A stretch of DNA of 64,000 nucleotides from CAWUEX02 sp038148375 (GCA_038148375.1 JAYQVH010000016.1:1-64000); one strand, 5' to 3'. Shown: positions 8,781 to 17,907, counted from the stretch's first letter. Numbers and translations: made by a program. Notes: generated from the sequence alone by a model not told the origin.

Positions 8781-9422
8781 ATGATGTCGAATTCTCATCC
8801 TGCCTCCCCCGAGCTCATTACACGCGATGCAGGAGACCGTTCCGTTGCGACGGATCGTCCGACGCGGGCCGAAGCGGAAGAAGCTGTGCGGACGCTGATC
8901 CGGTGGGCCGGTGACGACCCCAGCCGCGAAGGCCTGCTCGGCACGCCCGACCGTGTCGCGCGGTCCTACGAAGAGTTCTTCGCCGGCTACTGGCAGGATC
9001 CGAAAGCCATACTGCGCACCACCTTCGAGGAAACCGAAGGGTACGACGAAATGGTGGTGCTCAGGGACATCGACTATGAGTCCCACTGCGAACACCACAT
9101 GGTTCCGATTATCGGCAAGGCGCATATCGCCTATCTGCCGAGCAATCGTGTTGTCGGCATTTCGAAATTGGCGCGCCTTGTGGATGCGTACGCCAAGCGG
9201 TTGCAAATCCAGGAAAAGATGACCGCTCAGATCGCCAACAGCATCAACGACGTGCTCACGCCGAAAGGCGTCGCCGTTGTCATAGAAGGCAACCACGAAT
9301 GCATGAGCACCCGCGGCGTGCACAAGTCCGGCGTCACCATGGTGACCAGCACCATGCTCGGCGCATTCCGTGACGATCCCGCGACGCGCAAGGAATTCCT
9401 GACCTTCATCGGCAAAGTCTGA
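8781..9422 (+). CDS. folE: GTP cyclohydrolase I
   Basis: GTP cyclohydrolase I catalyses the first step of tetrahydrofolate synthesis, GTP to dihydroneopterin triphosphate. The zinc and substrate residues are visible: SHCEHHMVPIIGKAHIAYLP with the zinc Cys near residue 102, and ECMSTRGVHKSGVTMVTSTMLGAFR near 173. The 213-residue length fits the bacterial enzyme. I chose the ATG at 8781 because gaaggga lies just before it; ATG 8784 and a GTG at 8766 are alternatives. It stands as a single transcription unit or as the last gene after apaG. Confidence 0.96.
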   Translation: MMSNSHPASPELITRDAGDRSVATDRPTRAEAEEAVRTLIRWAGDDPSREGLLGTPDRVARSYEEFFAGYWQDPKAILRTTFEETEGYDEMVVLRDIDYESHCEHHMVPIIGKAHIAYLPSNRVVGISKLARLVDAYAKRLQIQEKMTAQIANSINDVLTPKGVAVVIEGNHECMSTRGVHKSGVTMVTSTMLGAFRDDPATRKEFLTFIGKV

Positions 9423-9485
9423 GCTTCCGCTGGATTTAAGCGTCGAGAACCGCTGTATGCGCGGCGGCGCCATTGCGCTCCGGTG

Positions 9486-9508
9486 GATGTCCACTATGCT
9501 TGGACATC
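9486..9508. repeat. Inverted repeat upstream of trkH
   Basis: gatgtcca (9486-9493) and tggacatc (9501-9508) form a perfect 8-bp inverted repeat with a 7-base spacer, about 60 bases before the trkH start. It has no T run, so it is not an ordinary terminator; an operator or leader hairpin is possible. Confidence 0.5.
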
Positions 9509-9569
9509 TGCATTGAGGTGACCCGGCGCAGTCGCCGCCGGTGTGGGGAACTGGGGGTTTATCCCTTCC

Positions 9570-11030
9570 ATGACCGTCATTGTTATCGATTTTAGGCCCG
9601 TCTTATTGGTGATCGGCCTGCTGCTCATCATCCTGTCGGGCGGCATGATCATCCCGGCGGCCGTCGACTTGGCGCTGGGCAATCCGGATTGGGCCGCGTT
9701 TGCCGCGTCGGCAGCCTTCACGCTGTTCGTCGGCGCGGCCACCTTCATGACGGCGCGCACCGGCGAAGTCACTCTGAACCTGCGCCAGGCCTTCCTGATG
9801 ACGACCTTAGTCTGGATCGTGCTGCCGGGCTTTGCCTCTGTCCCCTTCATGGTATCTGAGCTTCAGCTTTCGTTCACGGATGCTTTTTTTGAAGCCATGT
9901 CCGGCATCACGACCACCGGCGCGACGGTGATTACCGGACTCGACACCGTCCCTCCAGGGCTTCTGCTGTGGCGCGCCATTCTTCAATGGCTCGGCGGCCT
10001 CGGCATCATCATCATGGCACTGACGGTGCTGCCAATGCTGAAAGTCGGCGGCATGCAGATGTTCAAAGTCGAGGCATTCGATGCGCAGGACAAAGTCATG
10101 CCGCGCGCCAACGAGCTCGCCGCTGCGCTGGTGACGACATTCATCGGTCTGACGCTCTTGTGGATGGCCCTGTATTGGGTGGCGGGCATGAACCCATTGG
10201 ACGCCGCGGTTCACGCGATGACAACCATCGCCACGGGCGGCTATTCGTCCCATGACGCATCAATCGGATTTTTCGACAGCGCCCTGATCGAAGGATTGGC
10301 AACCCTCGGCATGATCGTCGGCGGCATTCCGTTCATTTTATATGTTCAGGTGCTGCGCGGGAGACCTCTGGCATTGTGGCGCGACAGTCAAACCCGGTGG
10401 TTTGTCGCCGCCTGCATCTCCTTCATCTTGGTTGTTACGGCATACCTCGCCATGTCCGGCCGCTATGACGTGGCTGATTCGTTGCGTTATGCCTCGCTCA
10501 ATACGATCTCAATGATGACCGGCACCGGCTATGCCTCAACGGACTTTTCGCAGTGGGGCGGCTTCGTTGTCGTCATCTTGTTTATGCTGATGTTCGTCGG
10601 CGGATGCGCCGGCTCGACGACGTGCGGGATTAAAATTTTCCGCTTCCAAGTCTTATTCGAGGTTGCTCAAGTTCAGCTGCGGCAACTGATGCAGCCGCAC
10701 GGCGTCTTTGTTCCCCAATATAACAAGAGACCGATTGACGACTCCGTTGCAACTTCAGTCATGGGGTTCTTTTATTTGTATGCCTTAACCGTGTGCATCC
10801 TCGCCATCGCCCTTGCCGCCCTGGGACTCGATTTCACCACGGCGTTTTCGGGTGCCGCGACCGCGGTTTCGAATGTCGGGCCCGGGCTCGGTCCCGTGAT
10901 CGGTCCGGCGAGCACCTTTGCCTCTCTGCCGGACGCCGCGAAATGGCTCCTTTCCGCCGGCATGCTGCTCGGCCGGCTGGAACTCTATACGGTGCTGGTG
11001 CTGGTCCTGCCCCGCTTTTGGCGGGGCTAA
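9570..11030 (+). CDS. trkH: Trk/Ktr-type potassium uptake protein TrkH
   Basis: A 486-residue polytopic membrane protein, the potassium-translocating subunit of a Trk system. Four selectivity-filter repeats can be read: SGITTTGATVI, MTTIATGGYSSHDASIGFF, MMTGTGYASTDFSQWG and SNVGPGLGPVIG, each with the filter glycine. TrkH works with a cytoplasmic NAD-binding TrkA, which is not in this window. I chose ATG 9570, which places the first helix (VLLVIGLLLIILSGGMIIPAAV) properly; a GTG at 9543 is in frame. The gene ends 3 bases from the convergent lipoprotein gene. Confidence 0.94.
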   Translation: MTVIVIDFRPVLLVIGLLLIILSGGMIIPAAVDLALGNPDWAAFAASAAFTLFVGAATFMTARTGEVTLNLRQAFLMTTLVWIVLPGFASVPFMVSELQLSFTDAFFEAMSGITTTGATVITGLDTVPPGLLLWRAILQWLGGLGIIIMALTVLPMLKVGGMQMFKVEAFDAQDKVMPRANELAAALVTTFIGLTLLWMALYWVAGMNPLDAAVHAMTTIATGGYSSHDASIGFFDSALIEGLATLGMIVGGIPFILYVQVLRGRPLALWRDSQTRWFVAACISFILVVTAYLAMSGRYDVADSLRYASLNTISMMTGTGYASTDFSQWGGFVVVILFMLMFVGGCAGSTTCGIKIFRFQVLFEVAQVQLRQLMQPHGVFVPQYNKRPIDDSVATSVMGFFYLYALTVCILAIALAALGLDFTTAFSGAATAVSNVGPGLGPVIGPASTFASLPDAAKWLLSAGMLLGRLELYTVLVLVLPRFWRG

Positions 11031-11033
11031 GGT

Positions 11034-11714
11034 CTAAAGGATGTAGTCGGCGAAGTAGCGGCGGAAGTCAGGCATCAAACGGGTGTCCATCGCATTCACC
11101 GTCTCTTCGACGATGGCAAGCAGCGCTGCCTGCCTGTCCGACAGAGACGCATCCTCGCCGATGGTCTGCGTGCGCCACACTTCAGCCGCCGCGGACGCCC
11201 GTTGGCCGCGATCCGGGCCGACCGCGCGGATCGTGAGTTTGAGCCGTGCTTCGTACTCCGCCGCCTGCTCTTTCTTGAGCATCCCACGAATACCGCCGTC
11301 GACGTCGAGTGCACGCTCAATAATGGACCCCTCTTCGACCGTGATTTCAATCACCGTATCGCCAACCCCATTTGGCTCGAACCGGCGATCGGCCCAGGCG
11401 GTCACCGCATCGTTAAACGATACGGGTGAAAGATGTTCGACGTTAGGCGGTTGGCGCGATACGGGAGTCGCGACATTCATCTTGAGCGCTTGAGCACCGA
11501 GAGCAATCGGCGTCAGATTGGTAAAGGTTAGAGCAGGAAAGGAAGATGGCATTTCGGTTGAACTACAAGCGGACGCGGTCAGCGCCAGTCCCGCGAGGGA
11601 CGTTGCAACCGCGGTCCGGCGGTTGAGCGGACGTTTTAGAGTATCCCGAACTTCCGTTCCAGATCGTCCAGTTCCGCATCCGAGAAATCGAAGCTGATTT
11701 CGCAAAATTCGCAT
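11034..11714 (-). CDS. Putative lipoprotein, unknown function
   Basis: A protein of up to 226 residues with a lipoprotein-type signal (NRRTAVATSLAGLALTASAC, then SSTEMPSS); the RR ahead of the hydrophobic stretch also resembles a twin-arginine signal. The start is uncertain: the only ATG in reach (11714) lies 79 bases inside hslO and would give a long N-terminal tail before the signal, and I find no ATG, GTG or TTG nearer to it, so a rare start codon is possible. The mature part has the pattern DTVIEITVEEGSIIERAL and a helical C terminus. I recognise no named family. It is translated after hslO and convergent with trkH. Confidence 0.7.
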   Translation of the reverse strand: MRILRNQLRFLGCGTGRSGTEVRDTLKRPLNRRTAVATSLAGLALTASACSSTEMPSSFPALTFTNLTPIALGAQALKMNVATPVSRQPPNVEHLSPVSFNDAVTAWADRRFEPNGVGDTVIEITVEEGSIIERALDVDGGIRGMLKKEQAAEYEARLKLTIRAVGPDRGQRASAAAEVWRTQTIGEDASLSDRQAALLAIVEETVNAMDTRLMPDFRRYFADYIL

Positions 11715-12574
11715 GTCATCGACACCTTTCCGTCAACCGACATGGAGCGTACTTCATCCATCGGGAAAGACGCCAGAATCTTCGCCGAGCGTTCGCGTGA
11801 GCACCGGCAACCGACCGTGAGCTCGCGGCACTCCAGCAGCCGCCCGCCAACCGTACCGTAAAGGCGGCGCAGCAGGTCCTCTTCGGTCAAGGCCGGGTTG
11901 AGAAGTTCCGTATCGGTGATGCTGCTCATCAGAATGACGGCGGAGCGCCAGGCGTCTTCATCGGCTTCGGTCGGCTTTTTACCGCCTTCGGCCGGCATGC
12001 GCTGAACCAGCAGCGCGGCAACCTGCCACGTGTCCGAACCGTCGGCATCGGTCACGCGCCCGGCCGCAATCTTAACGGCTGTTTCCAGCTGTTCCGACTG
12101 GCGGAAATAGTGGTGAATGCACTCGCCGATCGACGTCCCGGCCAATTCGATGATCCCTTGGTAGCGGTCCATGTCGGGACCCTGATCGACCGTAAACGCG
12201 ATATGACCCGACCCAACCAATTGAGTCAGAGATGCGCTATGGCCATCGGACTCGGCAGGCAAATCCTCTTCGCGGAATTTGGCGCAGCCGCGAATCTCGT
12301 GATTGCTGGTGATATCGGTCACCAGCGTATGCAGTGGCCCGTCGCCCTGCAGCTGGAATGTGAACGAGCCGTCGAATTTCAAACCACCGGCGAGGGCCAC
12401 ACCGGCCGCCATGGCCTCCCCCAAAATACGCGAAACGGCGTCCGGATAGGTGTGGCGGCCGAGAATCGCATCGGCGACGCCGTTCAGGCGGACCAGACGG
12501 CCGCGAACGGCACCGTCAAACAACAGGAACGGCTGGCTCGCACCCGGCCGATCGGTGGAAAGACCAAGACTCAT
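11636..12574 (-). CDS. hslO: Redox-regulated chaperone Hsp33
   Basis: Hsp33 is a cytoplasmic holdase activated by oxidation. The C-terminal redox switch is complete: CRC near residue 245 and CEFC near 290 (CxC and CxxC), which bind zinc when reduced. The N-terminal holdase core includes VRLNGVADAILGRHTYPDAVSRILGEAMA. I chose ATG 12574 (MSLGLSTDRPG), ten bases after the argF stop; a longer start at 12622 would run into argF. The order argD-argF-hslO is a common alphaproteobacterial operon and is probably a single transcript here. Confidence 0.94.
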   Translation of the reverse strand: MSLGLSTDRPGASQPFLLFDGAVRGRLVRLNGVADAILGRHTYPDAVSRILGEAMAAGVALAGGLKFDGSFTFQLQGDGPLHTLVTDITSNHEIRGCAKFREEDLPAESDGHSASLTQLVGSGHIAFTVDQGPDMDRYQGIIELAGTSIGECIHHYFRQSEQLETAVKIAAGRVTDADGSDTWQVAALLVQRMPAEGGKKPTEADEDAWRSAVILMSSITDTELLNPALTEEDLLRRLYGTVGGRLLECRELTVGCRCSRERSAKILASFPMDEVRSMSVDGKVSMTCEFCEISFDFSDAELDDLERKFGIL

Positions 12575-12584
12575 GGACCCGGTC

Positions 12585-13490
12585 CTAGCGCAAGGCCCAA
12601 AACAGAACGCCCTTTTGCGCATGCATGCGATTTTCCGCCTCGTCCCACACCACGGACCACGGACCGTCGATCACAGCGTCGACGACTTCGTCGCCACGGT
12701 GCGCGGGGAGGCAGTGCATGAATAACGCATCTTGCGCAGCGTGCGCCATCAGTGCTTCGTCAACACGGTAAGGAGTCAGCAGTTCGACGCGCTCCCCCTC
12801 CTCGTCGTGCATCGACACCCAGGTGTCGGTGACAACGCAGTGCGCACCTTCGACCGCTTCGGACGGGTCTTCCGTCACGGCGATATCGGCGCCGGTTTCG
12901 ACCGCCCATTTCAATATCTGAGGATCTGGGCGTAACGAGTCGGGACACGCGAGGCGGAGCTTAAAGTCGAACTGGGCCGCCGCCTGTATGAAGCTGTTGG
13001 CGACATTATTTCCATCGCCGGTCCACGCCACCGTCTTGCCGGCAATCGGTCCGCGGTGCTCCTCAAACGTCATCACATCGGCGAGCAACTGGCACGGATG
13101 CGTGAGATTGGTCAGACCGTTGATGACCGGCACCGAAGCGTACTGAGACAACTCTTCGATTTTCTCGGGCAGATCCGTACGCAGCATGATGGCATCGACA
13201 TAGCGGGACAACACGCGGGCCGTATCGGCGATGGATTCGCCGTGCCCGAACTGCGTTTCGCTTTGCGACAAGACAACAACCTCACCCCCGAGCTGGCGCA
13301 TGCCCACCTCGAACGACACGCGCGTGCGGGTCGAAGGCTTCTCGAACATCATCGCCAGCGTTTTACCCGCCAGCGGGCGTTCGCCCTTGTGCTTTCCGGC
13401 CTTCAGCGCCGCCCCGAGATCGAGAATCTCCCGCAGCGTCGCCTTATCGATAACGTCGAGGTCGAGAAAGTGTTTGGGTTCTGACGTCAT
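12585..13490 (-). CDS. argF: Ornithine carbamoyltransferase
   Basis: ArgF makes citrulline from ornithine and carbamoyl phosphate in arginine synthesis. The carbamoyl-phosphate motif KPSTRTRVSFEVG is near residue 50, THPCQ near 130, and the ornithine/catalytic motif HCLPAHRGDEV near 268. The 301-residue length is typical. The ATG at 13490 begins one base after the argD stop codon, so translation is probably coupled. The carbamate of the pathway is completed by argH at 31633, far from here. Confidence 0.97.
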   Translation of the reverse strand: MTSEPKHFLDLDVIDKATLREILDLGAALKAGKHKGERPLAGKTLAMMFEKPSTRTRVSFEVGMRQLGGEVVVLSQSETQFGHGESIADTARVLSRYVDAIMLRTDLPEKIEELSQYASVPVINGLTNLTHPCQLLADVMTFEEHRGPIAGKTVAWTGDGNNVANSFIQAAAQFDFKLRLACPDSLRPDPQILKWAVETGADIAVTEDPSEAVEGAHCVVTDTWVSMHDEEGERVELLTPYRVDEALMAHAAQDALFMHCLPAHRGDEVVDAVIDGPWSVVWDEAENRMHAQKGVLFWALR

Positions 13491-13491
13491 A

Positions 13492-14667
13492 TCAGCCTGC
13501 CAATTCACGCGCGCCAGCAGCGAGCTTGTCCAGCGCGAGATCGATTTCATCATCGCTGACCGTCAGCGGCGGCAACAGGCGAAGGACATTATCGCCGGCA
13601 ACCACCGTCAGCATGTCTTGCTCGATCAGCTTGGCGACCACGTCGCCGTTCGGAAATTCGCATTTCAGCCCGAGCATCAATCCGCGCCCCCGCAGTTCAC
13701 TGAACACGGACGGATGATCCGCGATCAGATGTCTCAGACCGGTCTGCAGGCGCTCGGCGGCCGCCTGGACGCGGGCCATGAAGCCGTCTTCGAGCATGAT
13801 ATCCAGAACCGCGTTGGCCGCGGCCATGGCCAGCGGATTGCCACCGAACGTCGAACCGTGCGTACCCGCCGTCATGTGTTCAGCGGCACCGGACGTCGAC
13901 AGACAGGCCCCAACCGGAAAACCGCCGCCGAGGGCTTTGGCCAGTGCCATGATGTCGGGTGCGACGCCGGAGTCCTGGTAGGCGAACAGATCGCCGGTCC
14001 GCCCCATGCCGCATTGCACTTCATCGTAGATCAGCAGCAGACCGAATTCGTCGGCCATGGCGCGCAAGCCTTTGAGGTATTCCGCGGTGCCGACCGCAAG
14101 TCCGCCCTCACCCTGTACCGGTTCGACCAGCACGGCAGCAGTTTCGTCGGTCACCGCTGCCCGCGCTTCGTTGAGGTTGCCAAAGGGCACATGATCGAAG
14201 CCGTCAACAACGGGAGCAAATCCATCGAGATGTTTTGCCTGACCGCCGGCCGCCAGGGTCGCGAGCGTGCGCCCGTGGAAGGCATTGGCCGCGGTGATGA
14301 TCCGGTACTTTTGCGGGTTGCCGCCCGCTTGATGGTAGCGCCGCGCGATCTTGATCGAACATTCGAGCGCTTCCGCACCCGAGTTGCAGAAAAACGCCAC
14401 ATCGGCGAAGGAGTTTGCCGTAAGCCGTTCCGCCAACCGTTCCTGTCCGGCGATGCGGTAGAGGTTCGAGCAATGCCAGAATTTCTCGGCCTGCAGCTGG
14501 AGCGCTTCGACCAGATGCGGGTGCGCATGACCGAGCGCATTCACCGCGATTCCCGAATTGAAATCGAGGAAGCGGCGGCCGTCCTGCGTGATCAGCCAGG
14601 ACCCCTCACCCCTGTCGAACACCAAGTCCGTCCGTGCATATGTCGGCATGACCGCAGCGCTGGACAT
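13492..14667 (-). CDS. argD: Acetylornithine aminotransferase (class III aminotransferase)
   Basis: A PLP-dependent class III aminotransferase of 391 residues acting on N-acetylornithine, and often also on N-succinyl-diaminopimelate. Visible motifs: NSGIAVNALGHAHPHLVEAL, the AFHGRTLATLAAGG segment, LIYDEVQCGMGRTGDLFAYQ with the PLP Asp, the ALAKALGGGFPVGA segment containing the Schiff-base lysine, and GTHGSTFGGNPLA. The start at 14667 (MSSAAVMPTYAR) is preceded by a strong ribosome site cagggggtc; a longer frame starts at 14706. First gene of the argD-argF-hslO unit. Confidence 0.95.
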   Translation of the reverse strand: MSSAAVMPTYARTDLVFDRGEGSWLITQDGRRFLDFNSGIAVNALGHAHPHLVEALQLQAEKFWHCSNLYRIAGQERLAERLTANSFADVAFFCNSGAEALECSIKIARRYHQAGGNPQKYRIITAANAFHGRTLATLAAGGQAKHLDGFAPVVDGFDHVPFGNLNEARAAVTDETAAVLVEPVQGEGGLAVGTAEYLKGLRAMADEFGLLLIYDEVQCGMGRTGDLFAYQDSGVAPDIMALAKALGGGFPVGACLSTSGAAEHMTAGTHGSTFGGNPLAMAAANAVLDIMLEDGFMARVQAAAERLQTGLRHLIADHPSVFSELRGRGLMLGLKCEFPNGDVVAKLIEQDMLTVVAGDNVLRLLPPLTVSDDEIDLALDKLAAGARELAG

Positions 14668-14784
14668 AATGACCCCCTGAAAAAAGAAATCCCCGGTCCC
14701 GCGCACAGTGTTGTCCGCGGGATCGACCTTACCAAAACGCCCATGAACTATAGCCCGGCCCGGCGTTACCGCTCGTGCGGGCTT

Positions 14785-14816
14785 GAAAAATAAAAGGGGC
14801 GGCCTGCCGACCGCCC
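14785..14816 (-). terminator. Terminator after the ABC permease gene
   Basis: Read on the minus strand: a stem gggcgg/ccgccc (14811-14816 with 14797-14803) closing an 8-base loop, followed by a run rich in T (complement of 14785-14795). It follows the permease gene at 14894 and precedes argD, so it separates the two minus-strand units. Confidence 0.7.
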
Positions 14817-14893
14817 GATTTCCGCCGTTTTATCGCTGTCCGGCCGTGATTGTCAATCGCGGGCCCGGGACGCCCGGCCGGCGAGCACCGTGT

Positions 14894-15709
14894 TTATGCC
14901 TTAAGCTTATAGCCGCTGCGCAGCATGAAGTAGGTTACCGCCACAGTGAACAGCGCGGTCCCGCCGGTAACCGCGACGCCGAGGAGCACCTGGGTCGACT
15001 CCTGGCCGATAAAGCCATGACGGAAGCCATCGATGGCGTAAAAGAACGGATTGTACTGGCAGATGAAGCGCAGCCCCTCTGGCAGCCGGTCGATCGTGTA
15101 AAACGTCCCGGATAGAAACGTCAATGGTGTGACGACGAAGTTGGTCACCGCTGCCATATGATCGAATTTCTCCGCCCATATGGCGCCGATAATGCCGCCG
15201 CACGCCATGAAGATCGCGCCCATCAGCGCGTGGTAGACGATTAGAATCGGATTGTGGATGTGAATTTCGGCGAAGAACGACATCGCCACCGCCGCCGACA
15301 GACCGACAATCAGGCCGCGTGTCACGGCACCCATCGTCCAGGCCACTGTCATTTCGATGGCGCTGAGCGGCGGCATCAGCACGTCGACGATGTTCCCCTG
15401 TACTTTCGCAACCAAAATCGATGACGACGTGTTGGCGAACGCGTTCTGCACAATCGACATCATGATCAAACCGGGGACCAAAAAGTCGTTAAACGGCACG
15501 CCACCCACAGGAGGACGGTCGAAAGCAAAAGTGAAGATGATCAGGAACAGAAGCGTCGTCACCATCGGCGCGGCGACGGTTTGGGTCGCAACCTTGGTGA
15601 AGCGCCGCACTTCCTTCATGTAGAGTTCCCACATACCCCGCCAATTGACCGCGCCGACGTCGCGGGGCAACGGAATGGAAAATTCTCGGGATGGGGTCGT
15701 CTCGGTCAC
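14894..15709 (-). CDS. ABC-2 type transporter permease
   Basis: A 271-residue inner-membrane permease with six hydrophobic segments of the ABC-2 fold: TMVTTLLFLIIFTFAF, NDFLVPGLIMMSIVQNAFAN, SAIEMTVAWTMGAVTRGLIVGLSAAVA, LIVYHALMGAIFMACGGIIGAIWA, a VTPLTFLSGTFYTIDRLPEGLRFI segment and a C-terminal helix. The LSGTFYxxxxLP pattern is typical of the NodJ/YadH branch that exports polysaccharides or lipids. No ATP-binding subunit lies next to it, so its partner must be encoded elsewhere. It is divergent from recX and followed by a terminator. Confidence 0.85.
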   Translation of the reverse strand: MTETTPSREFSIPLPRDVGAVNWRGMWELYMKEVRRFTKVATQTVAAPMVTTLLFLIIFTFAFDRPPVGGVPFNDFLVPGLIMMSIVQNAFANTSSSILVAKVQGNIVDVLMPPLSAIEMTVAWTMGAVTRGLIVGLSAAVAMSFFAEIHIHNPILIVYHALMGAIFMACGGIIGAIWAEKFDHMAAVTNFVVTPLTFLSGTFYTIDRLPEGLRFICQYNPFFYAIDGFRHGFIGQESTQVLLGVAVTGGTALFTVAVTYFMLRSGYKLKA

Positions 15710-15778
15710 GGATCACCTCGTGCGTCACGCAAGGCGTTGGTTTAGGCTTCAGCGGTAGCGAGATCAAGAGGCAGGCGC

Positions 15779-16381
15779 ATGACCCCCGGCAATGAGCCCG
15801 ATTCCGGCCAAGACCCTGCCGCGGCGAAGGCCAAGTCCCGCAAGACCGGACCAAAAATTCCGCGCAAGGTTACGGCGGACCGGCTGCGTAACATCGCCCT
15901 GTATCATTTGGAACGCTACGCCACGAGCGCCGACAACCTGCGTCAGGTGTTGTACCGCCGCGTCCTCAAGGCCGCCCGCCATCACGAAACGGACATGGAC
16001 CAGGCCCGCGCCTGGATCGACGACATTGTCGGCGGGCTGGTGCGCGCCCGAGCGGTCGATGACCGCAGCTATGCCGACGGGAAAGCGCGGTCGATGTCGC
16101 GGCGCGGCCAATCGAAACGCAAGATCCAGGCCTATCTCGCGTCAAAAGGTGTCGACAGAGACACTATCGACGCCGCGTTGTCCGCCCTCGGCGAGGACGA
16201 TGGCAATGACCCCGACCTTGATGCCGCGCACGCCTATGCCCGGCGGCGGCGCATCGGCCCCTACCGCCGCGACCAGGAGTCGACACCGGACCTCCGCCAG
16301 AAGGAACTCGCAACGCTCGCACGGGCCGGTTTTTCTTACGACATTGCGCGGCAAGTCCTGGACGCGGACCCGCAGGTATGA
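15779..16381 (+). CDS. recX: Regulatory protein RecX
   Basis: RecX binds RecA filaments and modulates recombination and SOS. The 200-residue protein has the three-helix repeats: ALYHLERYATSADNLRQVLYRRV, then RAVDDRSYADGKARSMSRRGQSKRKIQAYLASKGV, then DLRQKELATLARAGFSYDIARQVL. The Lys/Arg-rich N-terminal tail (AKAKSRKTGPKIPRK) is not conserved in the family. Its stop overlaps the start of the downstream MFS gene (ATGA at 16378), so the two are translationally coupled. recA itself is not in the window. Confidence 0.88.
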   Translation: MTPGNEPDSGQDPAAAKAKSRKTGPKIPRKVTADRLRNIALYHLERYATSADNLRQVLYRRVLKAARHHETDMDQARAWIDDIVGGLVRARAVDDRSYADGKARSMSRRGQSKRKIQAYLASKGVDRDTIDAALSALGEDDGNDPDLDAAHAYARRRRIGPYRRDQESTPDLRQKELATLARAGFSYDIARQVLDADPQV

Positions 16382-17907
16382 CCGCTACCCGGCAAGAGCA
16401 CAGCTGGCGGAGCTGGGTCGCGTTTGCGGCAATGGCGATCGGTATGTTCTTCGCCATCCTCGACATACAGATTGTCGCCAGTTCGCTGATCGATATTCAG
16501 TTTGCCCTCAATATTCCGCCGGACCGCTTGAGCTATCTGCAGACGACATACTTGATTGCCGAGATCGTCGCTATTGCGATGACCGGCTGGCTCACCCGCG
16601 TGCTCTCCACCCGGTGGCTATTCGTCTGCGCGATGATCGGATTCGTCCTCTTCAGTGTCTGTTGTGCCGCCGCGCCGACATATCAATGGCTCTTCACCTT
16701 CCGCGCACTCCAGGGATTCTTCGGCGGCGCAATCATCCCCGTGATCTTCACGGCCGCGTTCAGAATGTTTCCACCTGCGGACCAAGGCAAAGCGACGGTG
16801 CTCGGCGGCGGCCTGGCCATGCTCGCCCCCACGGTCGGCCCCTTTATCGGCGGCTGGATCACCGAGACTCTGTCCTGGCATTGGCTGTTCCTCATCAATA
16901 TCGGGCCGGGACTCCTGGTTGCGGCAATCGCCGCCCGCCTGATCAATATCGACAAACCGGACTTGAAACACGCGTTCACGCTCGACGCTGTCGCCTTGGC
17001 CTCGATTACGGTCTGTCTGGCGACGCTGGAACTCACCCTGAAGGAAGCGCCCAGCCTCGGCTGGACCTCCCGCCCGGCTGCGTTTCTTGCTTTCGCGTGT
17101 GTGCTGACCGGCGGCTGGTTCGTGCGCCGCAGCCTTTACCGCCGCGCGCCGCTGATCGACCTTTCCGTCTTCGGCGACCGCACCTTCGTGATCGGCTGCG
17201 TGTTCAGCTTCGTTCTCGGCATGGCGCTGTACGGCATGACCTATCTCATGCCGCTGTTTCTCGGCGTCGTGCGCCAGCATGGGCCATTGACCATCGGCAC
17301 GATCATGATGGTGACCGGCGCAGCCCAGTTGCTCGCCGCCCCCGCGGCGGCGGCGCTAGAACAGCGCATGGACGCGCGGGTTATGATGGCTCTCGGGTAC
17401 GGCTTGTTTGCCGCAGGGCTGATATGGAACGGCTTTGCCACCTATCAATGGGATTTCGACGAGCTGTTTTGGCCCCAGGTTCTGCGCGGTGCGGCGGTGA
17501 TGATCTGCCTGCTGCCGGCCACGCGCCTCGCCCTCGGCCAGCTCCCCGCAGACAAGATCGCCAATGGCTCAAGCGTCTTCAATCTGATGCGCAATATCGG
17601 CGGGGCTGTTGGCCTGGCGGTGATCGACACCGTGCTCGAATTGCGTCCCGCCCACCATGTCGACCGCATCGTCGCGGCACTGCTCGACGGCGACCGGGAT
17701 ATGGCTTTGTTTGTCGGTTTGCCGCCGGAGCGGTTCACCGGCATGCCTTTGGAAGAGATCGACGCGGCGACACGCCAGGTGGTCGAACCTTTGGTCGAGC
17801 GCGCCGCAGCGGTGGCGTCCTTCAATGAAGCGTGGTGGCTGGTCGGCGGCTTGGTTGGGCTCGCCCTGCTCGCTCTGCCGCTGATGCGCAAACCGGCTGC
17901 CGACTAG
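16378..17907 (+). CDS. MFS multidrug exporter, DHA2 (EmrB/QacA) family
   Basis: A 509-residue major facilitator of the 14-helix DHA2 type, expected to export drugs or metabolites by proton antiport. The first helix LDIQIVASSLIDIQ carries the family motif D1, motif A-like GWLTRVLSTRW follows, and motif C (VGPFIGGWITE) is near residue 155, a mark of antiporters. EmrB partners usually include a periplasmic EmrA, absent here. The gene is coupled to recX by a 4-base overlap and its stop codon overlaps that of the convergent ICMT-like gene (17904-17907). Close to a polyketide synthase, it could export its product; this is inference. Confidence 0.9.
   Translation: MTATRQEHSWRSWVAFAAMAIGMFFAILDIQIVASSLIDIQFALNIPPDRLSYLQTTYLIAEIVAIAMTGWLTRVLSTRWLFVCAMIGFVLFSVCCAAAPTYQWLFTFRALQGFFGGAIIPVIFTAAFRMFPPADQGKATVLGGGLAMLAPTVGPFIGGWITETLSWHWLFLINIGPGLLVAAIAARLINIDKPDLKHAFTLDAVALASITVCLATLELTLKEAPSLGWTSRPAAFLAFACVLTGGWFVRRSLYRRAPLIDLSVFGDRTFVIGCVFSFVLGMALYGMTYLMPLFLGVVRQHGPLTIGTIMMVTGAAQLLAAPAAAALEQRMDARVMMALGYGLFAAGLIWNGFATYQWDFDELFWPQVLRGAAVMICLLPATRLALGQLPADKIANGSSVFNLMRNIGGAVGLAVIDTVLELRPAHHVDRIVAALLDGDRDMALFVGLPPERFTGMPLEEIDAATRQVVEPLVERAAAVASFNEAWWLVGGLVGLALLALPLMRKPAAD

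Noticed and set aside
8664..9494. 276-codon frame on the minus strand over folE
   Set aside because: Antisense to folE, whose zinc-site motifs are complete.
13231..14793. 520-codon open frame on the plus strand opposite argF and argD
   Set aside because: Antisense of two well-supported enzymes, with no recognisable domain of its own.
15792..17828. 678-codon open frame on the plus strand
   Set aside because: It runs out of frame across recX and the MFS gene, both of which have clear family motifs; the translation is Arg/Pro/Ala-rich, as expected for an off-frame read of GC-rich DNA.
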